Part shown: positions 60,368-64,000 of the stretch, in pieces | Layout of the letters: each line of letters opens with the position of its first letter | Position numbering within the stretch: the stretch's first letter is position 1 | Assembly: GCF_900104725.1 (NCBI RefSeq) | Contig: NZ_LT629758.1 | Span: 5,594,501 to 5,658,500 of the forward strand | Reading direction: 5' to 3' | DNA length: 64,000 bases | From: Actinoplanes derwentensis | GTDB lineage: Bacteria; Actinomycetota; Actinomycetes; Mycobacteriales; Micromonosporaceae | Notes under the pieces: generated by a model | The model's database searches: none | The model's input: only the letters and a program-made list of their open reading frames with translations | Told to the model about the DNA's origin: nothing | Program-made: the position numbers and the translations under genes

Positions 60368-61915
60368 CTACTCCGCGAAGGGCTCCAGCATCACCGACGC
60401 CGCGCGGAGCCAGGCCTGCCGGGTCTCCTGTTGGAGGTCGCCGTACTCGATCGAGGAGCCCACTTCGAGCGCCGGGTCGTACGGCACCACGGCGACCGCC
60501 CTGGTCCGGGTGGCGAAGTGCTTCTGGAAGTCGCCGAGCAGCGGCAGGTGCCCGGGAGACGGGCAGGAGATCAACGTCACGGCGTTGGCCACCATGTCGC
60601 CCATGCCGCTCTCCTCGAGCACGTCGAGCATCCAGTCCGCGGTGAACGCGGCGTCCTCGCGGGGCACGGTGGTGATCACCAGCTGGTCGGCGGACCGCAT
60701 CACGGTCTGCCAGTTCACGCTCTCCACGTTGTTGCCGGTGTCGACGCAGATCACGTCGTGCGTGCGGCGCAGCAGGTCCATCACCCGTCGCACGGTGCCC
60801 TGGTCGAGGCGCTGGGCGAAGCGCGGGTTCTCCTCGCCGGCCAGCACGTCGTAGGAGCCGTCCGAGGCGTGCCGCAGGTAGGCGTCCAGTTCCTGCAGCA
60901 GCGCGTCGCCGTGCAGGCTCTCGATGCGCATCAGGTCGGCCAGCAGGTGCTTGATCGTCCGGGCGTGGCGCGCGCTGCCGGCCCGTAGGCCGAGGGTGCC
61001 GCGGAGCTCGTTGTCGTCCCAGGCGAGCACTCCGCGGCCGCGGACGCTGCCTATGGTCGCCGCGGCCAGCACGGTCGCGGTGGTCTTGTGGACGCCGCCC
61101 TTGGGGTTGGCGAACGCCAGCACCCGTGGTTTGCCCAGTTTGCGGCGCATGAGGGCGACGGCCCGGTCCAGGCCGTCCTCGGTGCGGCTCTGCCGCCACT
61201 CGATGCGGGCGCCGGTGGTGGCCGGGGCCGGGTCCAGAGAGACCGGGGCCGGCGGTGCGGGCGGTGCCGGGGGTGGCATCCGGGCCGGCATCGACGGGGA
61301 CACCGGGGCGGCCGGGTACGCCGTGGGTTGCGGCGCGTAGGCCTGCGGCGGCTGCGCGTAACCGTTGGCGGGCGGCGGTGGGTAGCCGTTGGACGGCGGC
61401 TGCTGCGGCTGGTAGCCGTTCGGCGGGTACTCCCGCGCCGGGGGTGCAGGGGGTGCCGGGGCCTGCGGGTAGGCGGCGCCGCCGTACTGCTGAGGCTGCG
61501 GAGCCGGCGGCTGCTGCGGGGGCTGCGCGGGTTGCGGGGCGCGCGGCGACGGGTCGAAGAAGCTGTGCTGCGGCTGCTCCGGTTCGGCGCGGTTCTGCCA
61601 GCGCGGGTCGAGCGGGTTGATCGGCCGCTGCGGGACGGCACGCTGGTCGGCCGGCGGCTCCGGGGCCCGGCCACCGAAACCGCCTGGCCGGGGCTGACGC
61701 TGGTCGAGCGGGTTCACCGGGCGGCCCACCTGGGCCGAGCCACGGCTCTGCTGCTGTTGTTGCTGCCACTGCTGCTGCTGTTGGGGCGTCTCCGCCGGCT
61801 TCGGAGCCTCTTCGGGCTCCTCGCTGCGGGCACCATGCCGGGCCCGGTCGAGCAGCGCCCGCCAGCGCGGGGCTGGTTCCGCAGGCCGGCCCCAGCCGGT
61901 CTCGGTCCCGTCCAC
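60368..61915 (-). CDS. ParA/MinD-type ATPase with Gln/Pro-rich N-terminal region
   Basis: The 515-residue protein has a 235-residue disordered N-terminal part containing poly-Gln (PQQQQQWQQQQQQSRG) and Pro-rich YxPQP repeats, then a ParA-like ATPase domain: deviant Walker A NPKGGVHKTTATV at about 270-282, DDNELRGTLGLR, VDTGNNVESVNWQTVMRSAD and VVPYDPALEVGSSI. This layout resembles the actinobacterial MinD/ParA-like proteins that accompany ESX and other envelope systems (EspI type), though no ESX genes are nearby. It is 52 nt upstream of dnaE and so may share transcription. Function unknown; cell polarity or secretion is possible. Confidence 0.75.
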   Translation of the reverse strand: MDGTETGWGRPAEPAPRWRALLDRARHGARSEEPEEAPKPAETPQQQQQWQQQQQQSRGSAQVGRPVNPLDQRQPRPGGFGGRAPEPPADQRAVPQRPINPLDPRWQNRAEPEQPQHSFFDPSPRAPQPAQPPQQPPAPQPQQYGGAAYPQAPAPPAPPAREYPPNGYQPQQPPSNGYPPPPANGYAQPPQAYAPQPTAYPAAPVSPSMPARMPPPAPPAPPAPVSLDPAPATTGARIEWRQSRTEDGLDRAVALMRRKLGKPRVLAFANPKGGVHKTTATVLAAATIGSVRGRGVLAWDDNELRGTLGLRAGSARHARTIKHLLADLMRIESLHGDALLQELDAYLRHASDGSYDVLAGEENPRFAQRLDQGTVRRVMDLLRRTHDVICVDTGNNVESVNWQTVMRSADQLVITTVPREDAAFTADWMLDVLEESGMGDMVANAVTLISCPSPGHLPLLGDFQKHFATRTRAVAVVPYDPALEVGSSIEYGDLQQETRQAWLRAASVMLEPFAE

Positions 61916-62101
61916 GGCTCGTCCTTTCTGCGCCTACCCGATGTCACTCACGGCGAAAGTCTCGCTCGCCCTTGACAGGCTACGGAGGAGAACCCTATTC
62001 GGGCCACCTGCCCAGCGACCATCCTCTGGTCGTTCTTGATCACATGACGGCACCCTGACCGGGCAGGTGCACCCGGCCGATCGTCGGCGTGGACGGAGAA
62101 T

Positions 62102-63109
62102 TCAACGGCCGGCGTCGTCGCCGGATGCTGCTGGGGACACACTCGCACCCTCGTGAGCAGGACTCGCGTCCGCTGCAGAGGGTACGGCAACACGGGCCCC
62201 GGAAGGGAGTACGGCAGCCGGTGACCTCGCGCCTGAATTATCTGGTGAGGCAGATGTCACATCGGCCTCGATCGACGACGGTAACGGTGCCGGGGTGCCC
62301 GGGGCAACGCTCACCACCCCGGATGGCACGACCGACGACGCCGGGTCCGGCGAGACGACGTCCACGTCCTCGGGAAGCGGGGGCCGGAATTCGGTCCGGT
62401 CCAGCTGCCGTACCTCCGGAGCCGGGTCCACCACCCGCACCCAGGGCCGGGCGGAGATCCCGTCCAGAACGTCGGGTGTGGCGCGTACCACCGCGGCGAA
62501 GACGCACTCACAGCCGGCCCGGTAGGCGGCCGCCTCCTCGGCGGCCACCGCTGCCGCGCTGTCGTAGGCCGCCCGCAGCCGCGCCTCGTTGCGCCCGCCG
62601 CCGGTGAGCCCGGCGCTCAGCCGCAGATAGTCGGCCCGTTCCCGGTCCCGGTCCCGGGCCGCCGCGACCATTCCCGCGGTCACGTCGCCCGGCAGCTGGT
62701 AGACCGCGATCCGGGTCACCGCGGTCCGGGTGTTCGGCAGCGGCACCCGGGTGTAGACCTGGGCCACCTGACTGCCCGCGAGCAGTGCCGGCAGCCGCTC
62801 CGCCAGGGTGTACCGGCGGAAGGCCACCAGAGCCCAGGTCTCCCCGGCGGTCGGCCCCGACGGGTCGGCCAGCCGGGCCAGCTCCTGCTGGGAGGACTGC
62901 AGGTACCTGTCGACCGACTGGCCCTCGACGACGCCCACCCGGAGCAGATCGCCCGTCTCGTCACCGATCGGTAGATCCCGGTCGGCCCAGAAGACCACCA
63001 GGACCAGCGCGACGGTAGCGGCCAGCGCCACTCCGGTCATGATCTGCAACCGGAGCGAGCCGCCCCCGAACCGGACGAAGCCTGCCCGCATGCGGTGCGC
63101 GGGGCCCAC
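62102..63109 (-). CDS. Membrane-anchored hypothetical protein with disordered tail
   Basis: The 335-residue protein has one membrane span (LQIMTGVALAATVALVLVVF, residues 21-41) preceded by a basic cytosolic end, then an extracellular helical region (ARLADPSGPTAGETWALVAF, RDRDRERADYLRLSAGL, YDSAAAVAAEEAAAYRAGCE) and a Ser/Pro/Ala/Val-rich C-terminal 100 residues typical of wall-spanning disorder. The GTG start has GGGAG 5 nt upstream. It is located directly downstream of the rluD-like gene, 16 nt away, so it is co-transcribed. No known family recognised. Confidence 0.6.
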   Translation of the reverse strand: MGPAHRMRAGFVRFGGGSLRLQIMTGVALAATVALVLVVFWADRDLPIGDETGDLLRVGVVEGQSVDRYLQSSQQELARLADPSGPTAGETWALVAFRRYTLAERLPALLAGSQVAQVYTRVPLPNTRTAVTRIAVYQLPGDVTAGMVAAARDRDRERADYLRLSAGLTGGGRNEARLRAAYDSAAAVAAEEAAAYRAGCECVFAAVVRATPDVLDGISARPWVRVVDPAPEVRQLDRTEFRPPLPEDVDVVSPDPASSVVPSGVVSVAPGTPAPLPSSIEADVTSASPDNSGARSPAAVLPSGARVAVPSAADASPAHEGASVSPAASGDDAGR

Positions 63110-63125
63110 GGGTCACTCCCGACGG

Positions 63126-64000
63126 TCAGCCGGCGTCCTGGAGGACGTCCAGCGCGTAAACCAGGTCGTCAGGGTAGTCGCTGACGAACCGGACCTCATC
63201 GTGCGTCCGGGGGTGTTGGAACGCCAGTTCGCGGGCGTGCAGCCACTGACGGTCCAGCTTGATCCGGGCGGCCAGGGTCGGGTCGGCGCCGTACGCGGTG
63301 TCGCCCACGCACGGGTGCCGCATCGCCGACATGTGCACCCGGATCTGGTGCGTCCGCCCGGTCTCCAGTTGCACGTCCACCAGACTGGCCGAGCGGAACG
63401 CCTCGATCGTGTCGTAGTGGGTGACGCTCGGCTTGCCGCTGTTCATCACCGCGAACTTCCAGTCGGCCGTCGGGTGCCGATCGATCGGCGCGTCGATGGT
63501 GCCTCGCAGCGGATCCAGGTGCCCCTGGACCACCGCGTGATAGCGCTTCTCGACCTCACGCTCCTTGAAGGCCCGCTTCAGGAACGTGTACGCCATCTCG
63601 CTCTTGGCCACCACCATCAGGCCGGTGGTGCCGACGTCGAGCCGGTGCACGACACCCTGGCGCTCGGCCGCACCGCTGGTCGCCACGTTCTGCCCCATCG
63701 CGGCCAGCCCGCCGATCACGGTCGGGCCGGTCCAGCCGGGGCTCGGGTGGGCGGCCACGCCGACCGGCTTGTCCACCACCACGATGTCGTCGTCGCTGTA
63801 GATGATGCCCATGCCGTGCACCGGCTCGGCCACCATCGTGGGCGCGGCCACCGGCGCCGGCAGGGTCACTTCCAGCCAGGAGCCGGCCACGACCTTCTCC
63901 GATTTGAGGCGGGCCACGCCGTCGACCATCGCGTCACCGGCCTCGACCAGGGTGGCCGCGGCCGTCCGGGACAACCCGAACAGGCGTGAGACGGCCTGGT
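63126..64000 (-). CDS. RluD-like 23S rRNA pseudouridine synthase (partial at its 5' end)
   Basis: The protein (at least 291 residues seen) continues past the right edge of the window. An N-terminal S4 domain remnant ([20 protein letters not shown]) is followed by the RluD catalytic domain: [39 protein letters not shown] with the catalytic Asp, [12 protein letters not shown] and [20 protein letters not shown]. It forms pseudouridine in 23S rRNA. Its usual neighbour lspA would lie outside the window. Only the first few codons are missing from view. Confidence 0.93.
   Translation of the reverse strand, partial: QAVSRLFGLSRTAAATLVEAGDAMVDGVARLKSEKVVAGSWLEVTLPAPVAAPTMVAEPVHGMGIIYSDDDIVVVDKPVGVAAHPSPGWTGPTVIGGLAAMGQNVATSGAAERQGVVHRLDVGTTGLMVVAKSEMAYTFLKRAFKEREVEKRYHAVVQGHLDPLRGTIDAPIDRHPTADWKFAVMNSGKPSVTHYDTIEAFRSASLVDVQLETGRTHQIRVHMSAMRHPCVGDTAYGADPTLAARIKLDRQWLHARELAFQHPRTHDEVRFVSDYPDDLVYALDVLQDAG

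Overview
The window is high-GC DNA of about 70% GC, with many GTG and TTG starts, 4-nt stop/start overlaps and an actinobacterial gene order. Gene content and order (polA - liv transporter - pdtaR - pyk/tesB - gltDB - trpABC/lgt - trpE - his cluster - dnaE - rluD-like) point to a chromosomal core region of a Micromonosporaceae-type actinobacterium, probably Actinoplanes or a relative. That assignment rests on gene order and protein flavour recalled from related genomes, not on a search. Most of the core runs on the minus strand.

From left to right: a partial polA; a branched-chain amino acid ABC transporter (livK, hairpin, livHMGF); a secreted lipoprotein and the ANTAR response regulator pdtaR; a tRNA with anticodon CAA and a decayed HTH/homing-endonuclease-like gene; an HdeD-like membrane protein; tesB-pyk; gltBD (glutamate synthase); a GNAT gene; an FAD monooxygenase; lgt; and trpA-trpB-(27-aa ORF)-trpC, a Trp-operon membrane protein, trpE and hisI. 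The rest of the histidine cluster (hisF, then priA-hisH-(53-aa ORF)-hisB-hisC-hisD) lies 18 to 26 kb further right. PriA probably serves both histidine and tryptophan synthesis, because no trpF is seen.

The 28.8-46.8 kb segment between hisI and hisF is accessory. It holds a Pro/Ala-rich protein, a DUF2470 heme/iron-type protein and a cysteine-poor ribosomal protein S4 gene sharing an intergenic region with two iron-box-like operators, a heterodimeric ABC exporter, a mycothiol-type metal protein, an amino-acid permease, a decayed MocR regulator, a long-chain acyl-CoA synthetase, a PNPOx-like protein, a 1334-bp ISAs1-type insertion sequence with 10-bp target duplication, and the divergent pair yczR/yczE. 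A second small insert (lysR and an EamA transporter) separates hisF from priA. Past hisD come a broken gene, a LON-domain protein behind a clear promoter, a large inverted repeat, a membrane protein, dnaE, a Gln/Pro-rich ParA-like ATPase, a membrane-anchored hypothetical protein and a partial rluD-like gene.

Non-coding highlights are several perfect-stem terminators, a dispersed 100-bp-class repeat placed at gene 3' ends, a 47-nt-arm inverted repeat, and repeated TANNNT-N6-start arrangements that suggest leaderless transcripts. I did not find a convincing wholly new multi-gene system. The best candidates for undescribed biology are the two overlapping micro-ORFs inside the trp and his operons, the iron-box/S4/DUF2470 locus, the CAA tRNA with a short variable arm, and the dispersed repeats.
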